A stretch of 64,000 bases of DNA from positions 1,054,001 to 1,118,000 of the forward strand of contig NZ_CANNDO010000001.1 of assembly GCF_947503385.1 (NCBI RefSeq). The letters run 5' to 3'. The position numbers and the translations under genes were made by a program. The notes below the pieces were generated by a model that ran no database searches, was not told the origin of the DNA, and worked only from the letters and a program-made list of their open reading frames with translations. This stretch comes from an uncultured Tateyamaria sp. GTDB taxonomy: Bacteria > Pseudomonadota > Alphaproteobacteria > Rhodobacterales > Rhodobacteraceae. Shown piece after piece: positions 49,523 through 59,534 of the stretch. Position 1 is the first letter of the stretch. The number at the start of each line of letters is the position of its first letter.

Positions 49523-49995
49523 TCGCCCATCGGCTCTTCGATAATGTGATCTTCCCAATCGTCGTCAGCCACGTCGAACTCACTGACCGTACGGTTCCGC
49601 ATCGACACAGCAGCACGGTGCACCGTCTCCGGATCGCCGGAAATCAGCGGATGCCACTCCGGCAATGCCTTGCCCAGATGCAGCAACCGGTAGGCACAGG
49701 TCTGCGGCAGCCAATACATGTGTTCTGCGATGGTGGATGGTTTCAGCACAATGCAATCGGGCACAAACTGGTGGCGAATGTCGTATTGGGCGCAACGGCA
49801 TGTGGCATCGTCCAGCAACCGGCACGCCACGCGGGTCAATGCGACCTCGCCGCTGTCCTCGTCCTCCAGCTTGTTCAGGCAGCATTTGCCACAGCCGTCG
49901 CACAGCGCTTCCCATTCGGCGGGGGTCATCTGGTCCAGCCGCTTTTTGTCCCAAAAGCGCGCAGGCAGGCCCTTGCGGTCAATCGGGTCGTTCAT
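49519..49995 (-). CDS. YcgN-family cysteine cluster protein
   Basis: 158 residues, UPF0260/YcgN type. Cysteines are grouped as CDGCGKCC, then CRLLDDATCRC, C and TCAYR, as in metal-binding YkgJ/YcgN proteins. WDKKRLDQMTPAEWEALCDG is the standard N-terminus. Function unknown. Its start overlaps the ribF stop by four bases, so it is co-expressed with flavin synthesis. Confidence 0.88.
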   Translation of the reverse strand: MNDPIDRKGLPARFWDKKRLDQMTPAEWEALCDGCGKCCLNKLEDEDSGEVALTRVACRLLDDATCRCAQYDIRHQFVPDCIVLKPSTIAEHMYWLPQTCAYRLLHLGKALPEWHPLISGDPETVHRAAVSMRNRTVSEFDVADDDWEDHIIEEPMGD

Positions 49996-50924
49996 AGCTC
50001 CGCCAGAATGCGCCGCGCAGCGGCGCTGTCCCGATCCATTTGTTCGATCAATGTGTCGACGGACGCAAAATGCTCTTCGCCCCGCAAATGTGCCACCAGC
50101 GCGACAGAGACAGCAGCACCATAAAGATCGCCGGAAAAATCAAAGACAAAGGTTTCCAGATTTGGCGTGTTCACACCAAACATCGGGCGCACGCCCAGTG
50201 ATGCGACGCCGTGATAGGACCCGGCATGGGGTCCGTCCAGCACGTCAAACAGAACCGCATACACCCCGAAGGCGGGCAGGTGCAGACCATCCACCGACAT
50301 GTTCGCGGTCGGATAGCCCAGCTTGCGCCCGCGCTGTTCACCACCAATCACCGGTCCTTCGATCCGGTGCCAGTGCCCCAGCATCGCCGCTGCATCCTGT
50401 GGCTTGCCATCGCTCAGGGCCTGACGGATCGCGGTGGAGGAAACGGTCTTGTCCGACCGCTCCAGCAATGGCGCAATGGTCACGCCAAAGCCCATCTCAT
50501 CGCCAAAGCTCTGCAAGTCCGCCGCCGTCCCGGCGCGGCCTTTCCCAAAACAGAAATCAGCCCCCACAACCACATGGCGCAACCCAAGCCCCTGCGCCAG
50601 AACGTCATGCGCAAAGGCACGCGGCGTCAGACCGGCCAGTTCCGCGTTGAACGGCAACTCATAAAGCCGGGCAACCCCCAGCTTCTCCAATCGGCTTGCA
50701 CGTGCCGCAGGCCCCATCAAACGGAAATCTGGCGCGTCCGGCGCAAAGTAACTGCGCGGATGCGGCTCAAAGGTGAGAATGCCCAAAGGTGCTTCCGGTT
50801 CCGCCGCCCGCGCAAGGTCGATCACCGACTGGTGGCCAACATGCACCCCGTCGAAATTCCCGATTGCCACCGAAGCCCCACGGTCGGCGGCATCCACAAA
50901 CTGATAGTCCCGGACAATCCGCAT
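49992..50924 (-). CDS. ribF: Bifunctional riboflavin kinase/FAD synthetase
   Basis: 310 residues. N-terminal adenylyltransferase: AIGNFDGVHVGHQSVI (HxGH-type nucleotide site), VVGADFCFGKGRAG. C-terminal kinase: GPVIGGEQRGRKLGYPTANM and FGVYAVLF. Converts riboflavin to FMN and FAD. Normal length. The hairpin element at 50968-51022 lies upstream. Confidence 0.95.
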   Translation of the reverse strand: MRIVRDYQFVDAADRGASVAIGNFDGVHVGHQSVIDLARAAEPEAPLGILTFEPHPRSYFAPDAPDFRLMGPAARASRLEKLGVARLYELPFNAELAGLTPRAFAHDVLAQGLGLRHVVVGADFCFGKGRAGTAADLQSFGDEMGFGVTIAPLLERSDKTVSSTAIRQALSDGKPQDAAAMLGHWHRIEGPVIGGEQRGRKLGYPTANMSVDGLHLPAFGVYAVLFDVLDGPHAGSYHGVASLGVRPMFGVNTPNLETFVFDFSGDLYGAAVSVALVAHLRGEEHFASVDTLIEQMDRDSAAARRILAEL

Positions 50925-50967
50925 GTGCCTTGCCTAGCCGCGCCCATCCGCAAGAGCAACCATGCGT

Positions 50968-51022
50968 TTCTTCTGACCAGAAATACCACGGGGTGAGGCC
51001 GCAGGCCGAGGGGCAGCGCCCC
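50968..51022 (-). repeat. Intergenic double-hairpin element, copy 2
   Basis: Minus-strand reading: GGGGCGCTGCCCC hairpin, then GGCC-TGC-GGCC hairpin, then CCCCGTGGTATTTCTGGTCAGAAGAAA. Same layout and flanks as 28719-28773, with changed stems that still pair. It lies between the MaoC gene and ribF, both on the minus strand. Confidence 0.6.
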
Positions 51023-51061
51023 TTCCAAACAATCGCGTCGCGCGTCTGCGCGTCCTTTGGA

Positions 51062-51505
51062 TCAGTCGAATTTGCGGGACGGGGCCAGCACGGTCGCTTC
51101 ACCCACCAGCACCTTTTTCCCGTCCACACGGCAGGCGCAGTCCATCCGCACACGGCGTTTCGAAAAATCGATGTCCGTTACGGTCACCATCGCCTCGACC
51201 ATGTCACCGGGTCGCACAGGCGCCAGAAATTTCAGCGACTGACCCAGATACACTGTGCCGTGCCCCGGCAACTGTTCACCGATCACTGCCGACACAAGGC
51301 CCGCCGTCAGCATCCCGTGCGCGATGCGCCCCTCAAAGATCGTGTCGCGCGCGTAATCATCGTCCAGATGCACCGGGTTCCGGTCCGTCGACACGGCGGC
51401 GAACATCTCGATATCTTCGTCCGTTACAACTTTGCGCAGGGACCGGGACATGCCCATTTCGATGTCTTCGATGCAGATTGTGCCACGGGGCTGGTTGTCC
51501 AACAT
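51062..51505 (-). CDS. MaoC family (R)-specific enoyl-CoA hydratase
   Basis: 147 residues, single hot-dog domain. The hydratase-2 catalytic motif is visible: FAAVSTDRNPVHLD supplies Asp and His, and GRIAHGMLTAGLVS follows, as in PhaJ. Predicted to hydrate trans-2-enoyl-CoA to (R)-3-hydroxyacyl-CoA, perhaps for polyhydroxyalkanoate. No PHA genes in the window. Confidence 0.88.
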   Translation of the reverse strand: MLDNQPRGTICIEDIEMGMSRSLRKVVTDEDIEMFAAVSTDRNPVHLDDDYARDTIFEGRIAHGMLTAGLVSAVIGEQLPGHGTVYLGQSLKFLAPVRPGDMVEAMVTVTDIDFSKRRVRMDCACRVDGKKVLVGEATVLAPSRKFD

Positions 51506-51594
51506 CTGTACCCTCCGGTAATTTTCTGACGCAACGCGCGACTCTCACGCAAGGTAATTACTTTGCGCGCGCAGAAAAGCAAGGGAAATGTGGT

Positions 51595-52467
51595 CTAACG
51601 CAGAAAGCCGATCGCATAGGTGGGGGCGCTTTGTTCCTGTGTTAAATAGGCCTCCAGCGCATCCGGGTCCGGTTGGTGCGACGTTTTGGTCTCCGCCGCA
51701 GCGAGACCGCCAGAGATAAACAGCGAATCGATGTCTTCGCCCATGGCCCCCGCGATATCCGTGAGAACCCCATCGCCAATCGCGAGAATGCCCGCATCCG
51801 GCACGTCCGCGCCCAATTCCATCAGTCGGCGCCGCGCCAGATCGTAGATCGGCGGATGTGGTTTGCCGAAACAAAGGCTCTCGCCCCCCATATCGGTATA
51901 AAGCTGCGCCAGCGCACCCGCGCACCACTCCCGTACCTCACCGCGATCCACCACAATGTCAGGGTTCGCACAAAGCAGCTTCAGCCCCCGTGTCTTGGCC
52001 GCCAGAAATTCCGGGCGCATCACGTCAGGGTCGGCCATCGGGTCGCGCGGCCCCGTGCACACAATCCCGTCAGCCTCGTCCAGCGGCACCATGGTCACGT
52101 CCACAGGGTCCTTGATCACGCCGATGGGTTGAAAGAACTTTTCTTCGCCCGGTCGCCCGATGAAATAGACCTTGTTGCCCACCACGCCGCGAAACATCGC
52201 GGCCCGCGCACTGTCGCCCGAGGTGGCGATTGTGTCCCATGCGTCGTCCGGCACGCCAAACTGCACCAATTGCTTTTGCACACCCGCCCTCGGACGGGGA
52301 GAATTGGTGACCAGCACCACCTTGCCGCCGCGCGCTCTGTACGCCTGCAACGCCGCCACCGCGTCGGGCAGGGCGGCCACACCGTTGTGCACACAGCCCC
52401 ACAGGTCGACAAACAGCGCGTCGTAGCGGTCTGAAATCTCTGCGAGCGAAGCGATAATCTGGGCCAT
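51595..52467 (-). CDS. HAD-superfamily hydrolase, class IIA (TIGR01459 type)
   Basis: 290 residues. DLWGCVHNG carries the catalytic Asp region of the NagD-like class, VVLVTNSPRP is motif 2, and ILAIGDGVLTDIAGA is the motif 4 metal site. The TIGR01459 group is characteristic of alphaproteobacteria; the physiological phosphate ester is unknown. The ATG at 52467 has GGAGG; an in-frame ATG at 52485 is less well placed. Confidence 0.85.
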   Translation of the reverse strand: MAQIIASLAEISDRYDALFVDLWGCVHNGVAALPDAVAALQAYRARGGKVVLVTNSPRPRAGVQKQLVQFGVPDDAWDTIATSGDSARAAMFRGVVGNKVYFIGRPGEEKFFQPIGVIKDPVDVTMVPLDEADGIVCTGPRDPMADPDVMRPEFLAAKTRGLKLLCANPDIVVDRGEVREWCAGALAQLYTDMGGESLCFGKPHPPIYDLARRRLMELGADVPDAGILAIGDGVLTDIAGAMGEDIDSLFISGGLAAAETKTSHQPDPDALEAYLTQEQSAPTYAIGFLR

Positions 52468-52565
52468 GACACCTCCATCTGGCAAGGGTACTGGCGACTT
52501 GCCACAGTCGGTGCGCCAGCGAAAGGACTAACATCGGGGCGGGTCACGCCACCCTGCCAACGGCA

Positions 52566-52590
52566 AAGGGCCGCATATTTGCGGCCCCTT
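52566..52590 (-). terminator. Terminator-like hairpin after the lipoprotein gene
   Basis: Minus strand: AAGGGGCCGC-AAATAT-GCGGCCCTTT. Seven to nine GC-rich pairs, 29 bases past the stop of the gene at 52619; the T-run is short (TTT). Confidence 0.55.
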
Positions 52591-52618
52591 GAGAGACGTC
52601 TACCTGTCCGCCATGCGG

Positions 52619-52999
52619 TCAGAACTTAACGGCCGTTCCGGTGACTTTGCGGGAGGCCCAGCTGAGCGGTACAACACGCGGCGCTCCGACAGTCACGTTG
52701 ATCACCGCATCCGCACCACGTTTTGACGCCTCCTGCCGCAACCGCTCCAGCGCATCCTCGCGGGTCGGATCCGGATGAAAGGCGGTCAGCTTGCTCACCT
52801 CAATCTCGATGTCACCCAGCGCGGTGAAAGTGCGATTTGGCGTGCCGTCGAAAGTCTGAATATAAGCCGCAGGCGTGGCCGCCTGCGCAACGGGTGCTGT
52901 CGTGACAGTCTCCGGTCCCGCCGTGACGAACTGGCCGTTCTGCACGTCACAGGCCGTCAACGCGGCCAGCGCCACCATGGGCGCGGCAAGTCTTTTCAA
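52619..52999 (-). CDS. Small lipoprotein of unknown function
   Basis: 126 residues. Lipobox LTAC at res 14-17 after a short hydrophobic stretch, so lipid-anchored, probably to the outer membrane. The C-terminal half (REDALERLRQEASKRGADAV followed by INVTVGAP) resembles small domains of the YbjQ/DUF4156 kind, in which a stretch of this form is conserved. Nine bases from the upstream pyrophosphatase gene, so probably co-transcribed. Confidence 0.75.
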   Translation of the reverse strand: MKRLAAPMVALAALTACDVQNGQFVTAGPETVTTAPVAQAATPAAYIQTFDGTPNRTFTALGDIEIEVSKLTAFHPDPTREDALERLRQEASKRGADAVINVTVGAPRVVPLSWASRKVTGTAVKF

Positions 53000-53007
53000 G
53001 ATGTGGC

Positions 53008-53928
53008 TCAGACCTTTAGATTGGGAATGATCTGCTTTTTGCGGCTCATCACGCCGGGCAACACCACGGTGTCGCCGGACACTGTCGCGTCAAAGCTCTT
53101 TTCGGCAACGCCCTTCACCCGATCGTTGGGGATCAGCATCGTGGCCTCTTCGTTCAGGATATCGACGACAAACAGAAGCACTTCGTCTGCGCCGTCTTCC
53201 TTGGCCACGTCGACCATCGACGCCATCAGGCTGTCCTTGCGGTCCAGCACCAGCTTGGGTGCGGTGGTTTCCAGAACGGACACCCGGAACTGTGTCCCGT
53301 CCACGGCGTATTCCTTGCTGTCCATGCGCAAAAGCTCCGCGTCGGAGAATGCGGAGACGTCGGATTTCGCCTCGAACATCTGAGACGCGTATGCGCTGAT
53401 GTCGATGTCCAGATCTTTGGCCAGATCATAGGCAATCGCCTTGTCTTCCTGCGTGGTCGTGGGCGAGCGGAATTCCAGCGTGTCGGATAGGATGCACGAC
53501 AGCATCGCGCCTTTGACCCACTTGGGCGCTTGCGCCATGTCCTTGCCGATCATCTTCCACATGATGGTGGCGGTGCAGGCCAGCGGTTCAATCCGGATGT
53601 CGATGGGGCCCTTTGTCTCCAGCCCGCCCACCAGCTTGTGGTGGTCGATGATGGCTGTGATGTCGGCGTCGTTGATCGCGTCGGGCAGTTCGGCGGGATT
53701 ATTGGTGTCTACGATGACAACGGGCTGATCGGCGTCCACACCGTCGATGATGCGTGGCTTGGGCAGGTCCCAGTGGTCCAGCACAAAGGCCGCTTCGGTG
53801 TTGGGCTCGCCCAGCAGGACCGCTTCGGCGTCGCCGCCCTTGATCTCGTTCAGATACCACGCCCAGATGATGGGCGAACCGGTGGAATCCGTGTCGGGTG
53901 ATTTGTGGCCAAAGACAAGCGTGGTCAT
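53008..53928 (-). CDS. ppaC: Manganese-dependent inorganic pyrophosphatase
   Basis: 306 residues, family II (DHH) pyrophosphatase. Metal-site motifs FGHKSPDTDS, VIVDTNNPAE and IIDHHK, and the C-terminal substrate-binding SRKKQ, are all present. Hydrolyses pyrophosphate to phosphate; this class needs Mn or Co and is much faster than the Mg-dependent family I. In alphaproteobacteria family I (ppa) is more usual. Confidence 0.94.
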   Translation of the reverse strand: MTTLVFGHKSPDTDSTGSPIIWAWYLNEIKGGDAEAVLLGEPNTEAAFVLDHWDLPKPRIIDGVDADQPVVIVDTNNPAELPDAINDADITAIIDHHKLVGGLETKGPIDIRIEPLACTATIMWKMIGKDMAQAPKWVKGAMLSCILSDTLEFRSPTTTQEDKAIAYDLAKDLDIDISAYASQMFEAKSDVSAFSDAELLRMDSKEYAVDGTQFRVSVLETTAPKLVLDRKDSLMASMVDVAKEDGADEVLLFVVDILNEEATMLIPNDRVKGVAEKSFDATVSGDTVVLPGVMSRKKQIIPNLKV

Positions 53929-54239
53929 GGGGGAGGCGTCCTTTAGAATCCGAATTTCGCGCCCTTATAGCAGCGCGCCCGCCGGTGTCACCGGGGGCGA
54001 AGGGTGATCATGTGACGCAGGCTGCGTTGACGGGTCCGCGCACGCCGTATATCCTGACCTTATTCCAGCCAAGGAGTGCCCTGCACATGGACAAGTCAGC
54101 CTGACCGCACACCCCTTTCGCGCCATGACATGGCGTATTCTGGCATCGGAGTATTCTGACAATGGACCATTCTATCTGACTCGCACGGCGGGTTGAGCCC
54201 GCGCATTCGCGCCGTTCCATTCAGATCACGAGGCACATC
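53929..54239. other. 311-base intergenic region without a clear gene
   Basis: It holds a five-codon open frame (MDKSA, 54086-54103) with a good AAGGAG site, and a repeated TATTCTG motif (…GCGTATTCTGGCATC, GGAGTATTCTGACAATGG). It has no tRNA-like or rRNA-like fold that I can see. A promoter for ppaC must lie at its left end. Possibly an untranslated leader or a small RNA. Confidence 0.3.
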
Positions 54240-54416
54240 ATGCCCAAAACATCCAAACCCTCCCGCAAACGCGGGGACACCCGAACTTTGTCCGCGCCAC
54301 GTCCCAAGACCCCGGTGCGCCCCTCTGCCGCCCCGCGCGGCGGACGACCGCAACGCGGTGCACAAACCCAAGGGGGGCGCCCCCCGCGCTTTCCGGGACG
54401 TACTGGCGGGCGTTAG
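54240..54416 (+). CDS. Possible 58-residue Arg/Pro-rich basic protein
   Basis: ATG at 54240 with ACGAGG seven bases upstream opens a frame of 58 codons (starts MPKTSKPSRKRGDTR, ends FPGRTGGR) ending in TAG. Composition is extreme: about a third Arg/Lys and many Pro and Gly, no acidic residue but one Asp. It could be a small nucleic-acid-binding protein. The alternative is chance in GC-rich DNA, so confidence is low. Confidence 0.35.
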   Translation: MPKTSKPSRKRGDTRTLSAPRPKTPVRPSAAPRGGRPQRGAQTQGGRPPRFPGRTGGR

Positions 54417-54429
54417 ACCTTGCCAAAAG

Positions 54430-54458
54430 GCCCGGGCGCAGGCTTAGCTCGCCCGGGC
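54430..54458. terminator. Strong hairpin between two plus-strand frames
   Basis: GCCCGGGCG (54430-54438) and CGCCCGGGC (54450-54458) make a perfect 9-bp stem with an 11-base loop, 13 bases past the small basic frame. No T-run on the plus strand; CTTTTGG follows on the minus strand. Its presence right after the 58-codon frame mildly supports that frame being expressed. Confidence 0.4.
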
Positions 54459-54483
54459 AAACCCTTCTGACCAGCCAAAGACC

Positions 54484-55158
54484 GTGACCGCCCGCGAAAC
54501 CGACCTTTATCCCCCCGTCAAAGCCTTCCTCGAAGATCAGGGCTATGTGGTGAAATCCGAAGTCGGCGCGGCGGATGTTGTGGCCGTCCGGGGCGGTGAA
54601 CCACCGGTAATCGTCGAGTTAAAACTCGGATTTTCGCTGGCGCTTGTGCATCAATGTGTCGCCCGGCTGGGGCTGAGCGATGACGTCTACATGGCGGTGG
54701 CGCGCGGCAGCGGCAAACGGTTCCTGAAGACGGTCAAAGACATGACACGGCTTTGTCGCAGGCTGGGTCTGGGCCTGTTGACCGTGCGGCTGTCGGACGG
54801 TCTGGTGCAGGTGCATTGCGATCCCGGCCCTTACGCTCCACGCAAGAACGCCAAGCGTCAGGGCCGCTTGCTCAAGGAATTTGCGGCCCGAACGGGCGAT
54901 CCCAATGACGGCGGGCAGACCCGCGTCGGGTTGGTGACCGCCTACCGGCAGGACGCGCTGCGGGTCGCGCTATATCTCTTTGAGGTGGGCGCAAGCAAAG
55001 GCGCGGATGTGGCGCGGGAAACCAACGTGGCGCGCGCGACCACAATGATGCGCGACAACCACTACGGCTGGTTCGAGAAGGTGGAAAAAGGCGTCTACGG
55101 CCTCACCCCGCAGGGCGCGGAGGCCGCTGGCCAAGTCCAGGATCAGCTGGGCGGGTGA
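54484..55158 (+). CDS. DUF2161 family protein, PD-(D/E)XK-like
   Basis: 224 residues from a GTG. The N-terminal half matches the nuclease-like fold: VKSEVGAADVVAVRGGEPPV and then IVELKLGF supply the D…ExK pattern. The C-terminal half (res ~150-224) looks like a winged helix (ASKGADVARETNVARATTMMRDN, then GWFEKVEKGVYGLT). DUF2161 is annotated as a putative phosphodiesterase; the role is unknown. Ends convergent with the next lipoprotein gene, with no gap. Confidence 0.82.
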   Translation: MTARETDLYPPVKAFLEDQGYVVKSEVGAADVVAVRGGEPPVIVELKLGFSLALVHQCVARLGLSDDVYMAVARGSGKRFLKTVKDMTRLCRRLGLGLLTVRLSDGLVQVHCDPGPYAPRKNAKRQGRLLKEFAARTGDPNDGGQTRVGLVTAYRQDALRVALYLFEVGASKGADVARETNVARATTMMRDNHYGWFEKVEKGVYGLTPQGAEAAGQVQDQLGG

Positions 55159-55548
55159 TCACACCCGGAAATTGCCGCCCGTCTCCAGCGGGCGCCCGTT
55201 CTGGCTGTAGGTGATGGTGTAATCCACGGTGCCGTCGTCCTGCTGCACAAACACCGCATCCGCCCCGCTGGTATAGCGTGTCGAACCGGCGCAGGTGGCC
55301 GAAAAGGCGATCAGGTTGCCGCTGACAGTCTCATCAAAACTTGCAAAGCCCGCATTGGTGCAGATGCGTCCCACCATCTGGCGCACCTGTGCGCGGGAAA
55401 AGGATTCGGTCCGGTAGGTGCCGGTCACAGCCGTTCCGCCCGACTGGACGGCCATGCGCACCGTATCGGGCGATTGGGCAACCTCACCGCACGCGGTGAA
55501 TGACAGGACAAGGCCAAGGCATGATGCGGTCTTCAGGATCGGTCGCAT
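55159..55548 (-). CDS. Small lipoprotein of unknown function
   Basis: 129 residues with lipobox FTAC (Cys20). The mature part has two further cysteines (GRICTNAG, SATCAGS) and ends in a beta-rich stretch (TVDYTITYSQNGRPL). No family recognised; the layout recalls small outer-membrane lipoproteins that are common in roseobacters. Confidence 0.75.
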   Translation of the reverse strand: MRPILKTASCLGLVLSFTACGEVAQSPDTVRMAVQSGGTAVTGTYRTESFSRAQVRQMVGRICTNAGFASFDETVSGNLIAFSATCAGSTRYTSGADAVFVQQDDGTVDYTITYSQNGRPLETGGNFRV

Positions 55549-55655
55549 GATGATCTCTCTAACTCTCTGGTGATCAAATATCCCCCGACGCTAGAGACGC
55601 CCCAAGCGCGGGTCAATACGGGGGCGCAGTCCGGCAGGGACCGAGGCGTGGCCCA

Positions 55656-56156
55656 TCAAGCCCGGTGCGGCACAAGCGTCTCGGACATCAGATCGTCCAG
55701 AAACAGGCTGAGCAATTGCAGGCGCCCGGAGACATCCGCTTTGCGATAAAGGGCGGCGCATTGTGCCTTGACCGTGCCTTGGGCTGTCTGCCGCAGTTCT
55801 GCCATTTCGGCGACGGAAAACCCTTTGAGTGCCAGAACAGCCACGGCGCGCTCCGCCTCGGTCAGGTCCCATTCGTCAAATCGGGTTTCCAACAGATCGG
55901 CAAATGCGCCAGAGGCAACCTTGAGCTGATCGGTGATTTCGGTTTGCCGCCGCATGATCTGGCGCAGTTCGGACCCGGTAAAGGCGAGGCCCAGAAAAAG
56001 AGCGACCGTAACGATCCCTTCGACCGCATCGCTTTCGGCAAGAAATGCAGCTTGTCCCGGCATCACCAGATCAAAGAAGATGTCGTAAAGGAAATAGGCG
56101 CAACACAGCGCCTGTATGCCAAAGAGGGTCCACAGGATCGTCTGACGCGCGGGCAT
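55656..56156 (-). CDS. Membrane-tethered LuxR-type regulator
   Basis: 166 residues. Two predicted membrane helices (res ~6-26 and ~44-62) are followed by a short linker (GSELRQIMRRQTEITDQLKV) and a LuxR/FixJ-type helix-turn-helix (WDLTEAERAVAVLALKGFSV, then AEMAELRQTAQGTVKAQCAALYRKADV). There is no receiver or ligand domain, so the sensing part must be the membrane hairpin or a partner. ATG at 56156 with GGAAAG upstream; a GTG at 56165 is less likely. It follows a PepSY-domain gene by 67 bases on the same strand. Confidence 0.8.
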   Translation of the reverse strand: MPARQTILWTLFGIQALCCAYFLYDIFFDLVMPGQAAFLAESDAVEGIVTVALFLGLAFTGSELRQIMRRQTEITDQLKVASGAFADLLETRFDEWDLTEAERAVAVLALKGFSVAEMAELRQTAQGTVKAQCAALYRKADVSGRLQLLSLFLDDLMSETLVPHRA

Positions 56157-56223
56157 GGCACTCACTTTCCATTAGAGGAGGACCGCCCGAACTGCGCGGG
56201 CGATCCATTGGGTTCGGGTCAGC

Positions 56224-56505
56224 TTAGTCGTCGTCGCCGTCTTCGTCATCTTCGAGTTCCATGGCGATGATGTGACCTGTGTCTGCGGCCACTTCGACCT
56301 CGTAGGCGACACCGTCCAGTGTCACGTCGACTTCGATCTCGCCCTCTTCGGCTTCGAACTCTTCGACCGTGTAGCCCATGTCGGTCAGGGCGGCGCGAAT
56401 GCCCTCCTCTGTTGTGCCAAGGGGCTGGCCCAGTTCCAGCCCGGCAAACGCCGTGGCAGGGACAAGAAGACCGGCGAGGATGGCGGGTTTGATGAGCGTG
56501 TTCAT
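56224..56505 (-). CDS. Small exported PepSY-domain protein
   Basis: 93 residues: signal peptide (cut near AFA, res ~21) and one PepSY-like unit (GTTEEGIRAALTDMGYTVEEFE, then VAYEVEVAADTGHIIAMELE) ending in a run of acidic residues (EDDEDGDDD). PepSY units often inhibit or regulate partners in the periplasm; the acidic tail may bind cations. It lies upstream of the membrane LuxR gene, so it may be its signal partner or target; inference. Confidence 0.8.
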   Translation of the reverse strand: MNTLIKPAILAGLLVPATAFAGLELGQPLGTTEEGIRAALTDMGYTVEEFEAEEGEIEVDVTLDGVAYEVEVAADTGHIIAMELEDDEDGDDD

Positions 56506-56683
56506 GTGTCGTTTTCCTTTGTTGTTTGGCTGTGCCGCGTCGTAGCGGATGGCATGAACTTGGACACCGGCTGGATCATATCGAATTGGACTTTCGGGCG
56601 AGGTTGGGCGGCCTAGGCCAAAGGTTTATGGGCCGTTTCGGTCGGTTTGATCGAATTTTTGGGATCACACGCCGCCGCAGGCG

Positions 56684-56712
56684 TTGACTCGTCCGCGCGA
56701 GGTGCCTAACTA
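56684..56712 (+). promoter_or_regulatory. Promoter of groESL
   Basis: TTGACT (56684-56689) and TAACTA (56707-56712) are spaced by 17 bases, a good sigma-70 type match. Transcription would start around 56719-56721, at the left edge of the CIRCE element, so HrcA binding would block initiation. Confidence 0.6.
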
Positions 56713-56719
56713 CGCGACG

Positions 56720-56746
56720 TTATCACTCGTACCAAGTGAGTGCTAA
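56720..56746. promoter_or_regulatory. CIRCE element, HrcA operator
   Basis: TTATCACTC-N9-GAGTGCTAA matches the consensus TTAGCACTC-N9-GAGTGCTAA with one mismatch. It lies 53 bases before groES. HrcA represses groESL here and is released on heat shock. hrcA itself is not in the window. Confidence 0.92.
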
Positions 56747-56799
56747 CGGCCCCGATCCGGGGTCGAGGGAGAAACTTTGAGCCTCAAGGAGCTACAAAG

Positions 56800-57087
56800 A
56801 TGGCATTGAAACCGCTTCATGATCGCGTGCTTGTACGCCGCACCGAAAGCGAAGAGAAAACCTCTGGTGGTCTGATCATTCCCGACAGCGCCAAGGAAAA
56901 GCCGAGCGAAGGCGAGATCGTTGCCGCAGGCCCCGGCGCGCGCAAAGACAGCGGCGAGCTGATCGAGATGGGCGTGAAAGCCGGCGATAAGGTGCTGTTC
57001 GGCAAATGGTCCGGCACCGAGGTCACCATCGAAGGCGAAGAGCTGCTGATGATGAAAGAATCCGACATCATGGGGATCATCGAGTAA
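56800..57087 (+). CDS. groES: Co-chaperonin GroES
   Basis: 95 residues. [33 protein letters not shown] in two conserved parts holds the start and mobile loop that binds Gro[14 protein letters not shown] and the C-terminal end are standard. The ATG at 56800 follows CAAGGAG. Operon with groEL under CIRCE control. Confidence 0.97.
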   Translation: MALKPLHDRVLVRRTESEEKTSGGLIIPDSAKEKPSEGEIVAAGPGARKDSGELIEMGVKAGDKVLFGKWSGTEVTIEGEELLMMKESDIMGIIE

Positions 57088-57131
57088 GCGACCGCGCTGC
57101 TGCGATGGGCGATTGTCCATCTTAACGATGA

Positions 57132-58811
<1,680 letters not shown>

Positions 58812-58834
58812 GCCTGCCCAAGCGTAAGACATCA

Positions 58835-58867
58835 GGGGGTCGCCCGGCTGGGCGGCCCCCTTTTTTT
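58835..58867 (+). terminator. Rho-independent terminator of groESL
   Basis: GGGGGTCGCCC-GGCT-GGGCGGCCCCC followed by seven T: eleven pairs with a G-T, tetraloop and clean T-run, 23 bases past groEL. Confidence 0.92.
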
Positions 58868-58988
58868 GTTGGGTCGTCGGGTGCTCTGTTTTGCCCCTTT
58901 CGGGTCAAAAGGCGCCCACCCGCCGACCCCGGTATTGCCCTTGCCTTGACCGTGGCGCTGCGCCACTTTCGCCGTGAAAGGTGGGCCG

Positions 58989-59534
58989 ATGCAGCGCGTG
59001 ATGATCATTGGACAGCCCGGATCGGGCAAGTCGACGCTTGCGCGGAAACTCGGCGCACTTACCTTTTTGCCAGTGATCCATATGGATCACATCCATTGGA
59101 CATCCGGTTGGGTGGAACGGACCACCGCCGAAAAGACACGGATGAGCCTTGAGGTCATCAAAGCCGCCAGTTGGATTTTTGAAGGCGGGCACAGCGCCAC
59201 CTATGCGCAACGACTTGACCGGGCTGACACGTTGATCTGGCTGGACATGCCTCTGGGTCTTAGGGTGCGCCGTGTGCTGTGGCGAAGCCTGCGGTACTTT
59301 GGCCGCACGCGCCCGGATTTGCCGGAGGGATGTCCTGAACAACTGAGCCCTGAATTTCTTGCGTTCATCTGGCGCACGCGGCACAGGGCGCGAGCCAGAA
59401 TGCGTGCGGTGTTTGACGCGGCAGGCCCGGACAAAGTGACGTATCATTTCACCGCACCGGCACAGGTGCAGACCTTTCTGGCCGATTTGCGCGATGCTTT
59501 GGCGGTTGGCAATTTGGGCATTCCACACCGGTGA
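58989..59534 (+). CDS. P-loop NTPase, adenylate kinase/FlaR-like
   Basis: 181 residues. Walker A GQPGSGKST followed by LARKLGALTFLPVIHMDHIHW is the pattern of proteins annotated as DNA topology modulation (FlaR) or small kinases; DTLIWLDMPLGLRVRRVLWR matches the later part. The small-molecule or protein target is unknown. The ATG at 58989 fits AAAGGTGG better than a GTG at 58974. The end overlaps the EamA gene (GTGA). Confidence 0.82.
   Translation: MQRVMIIGQPGSGKSTLARKLGALTFLPVIHMDHIHWTSGWVERTTAEKTRMSLEVIKAASWIFEGGHSATYAQRLDRADTLIWLDMPLGLRVRRVLWRSLRYFGRTRPDLPEGCPEQLSPEFLAFIWRTRHRARARMRAVFDAAGPDKVTYHFTAPAQVQTFLADLRDALAVGNLGIPHR

Noticed and set aside
55150-55165. TGATCA palindrome at the convergent gene ends
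   Set aside because: Explained by two stop codons meeting tail to tail; no sign of a regulatory site.
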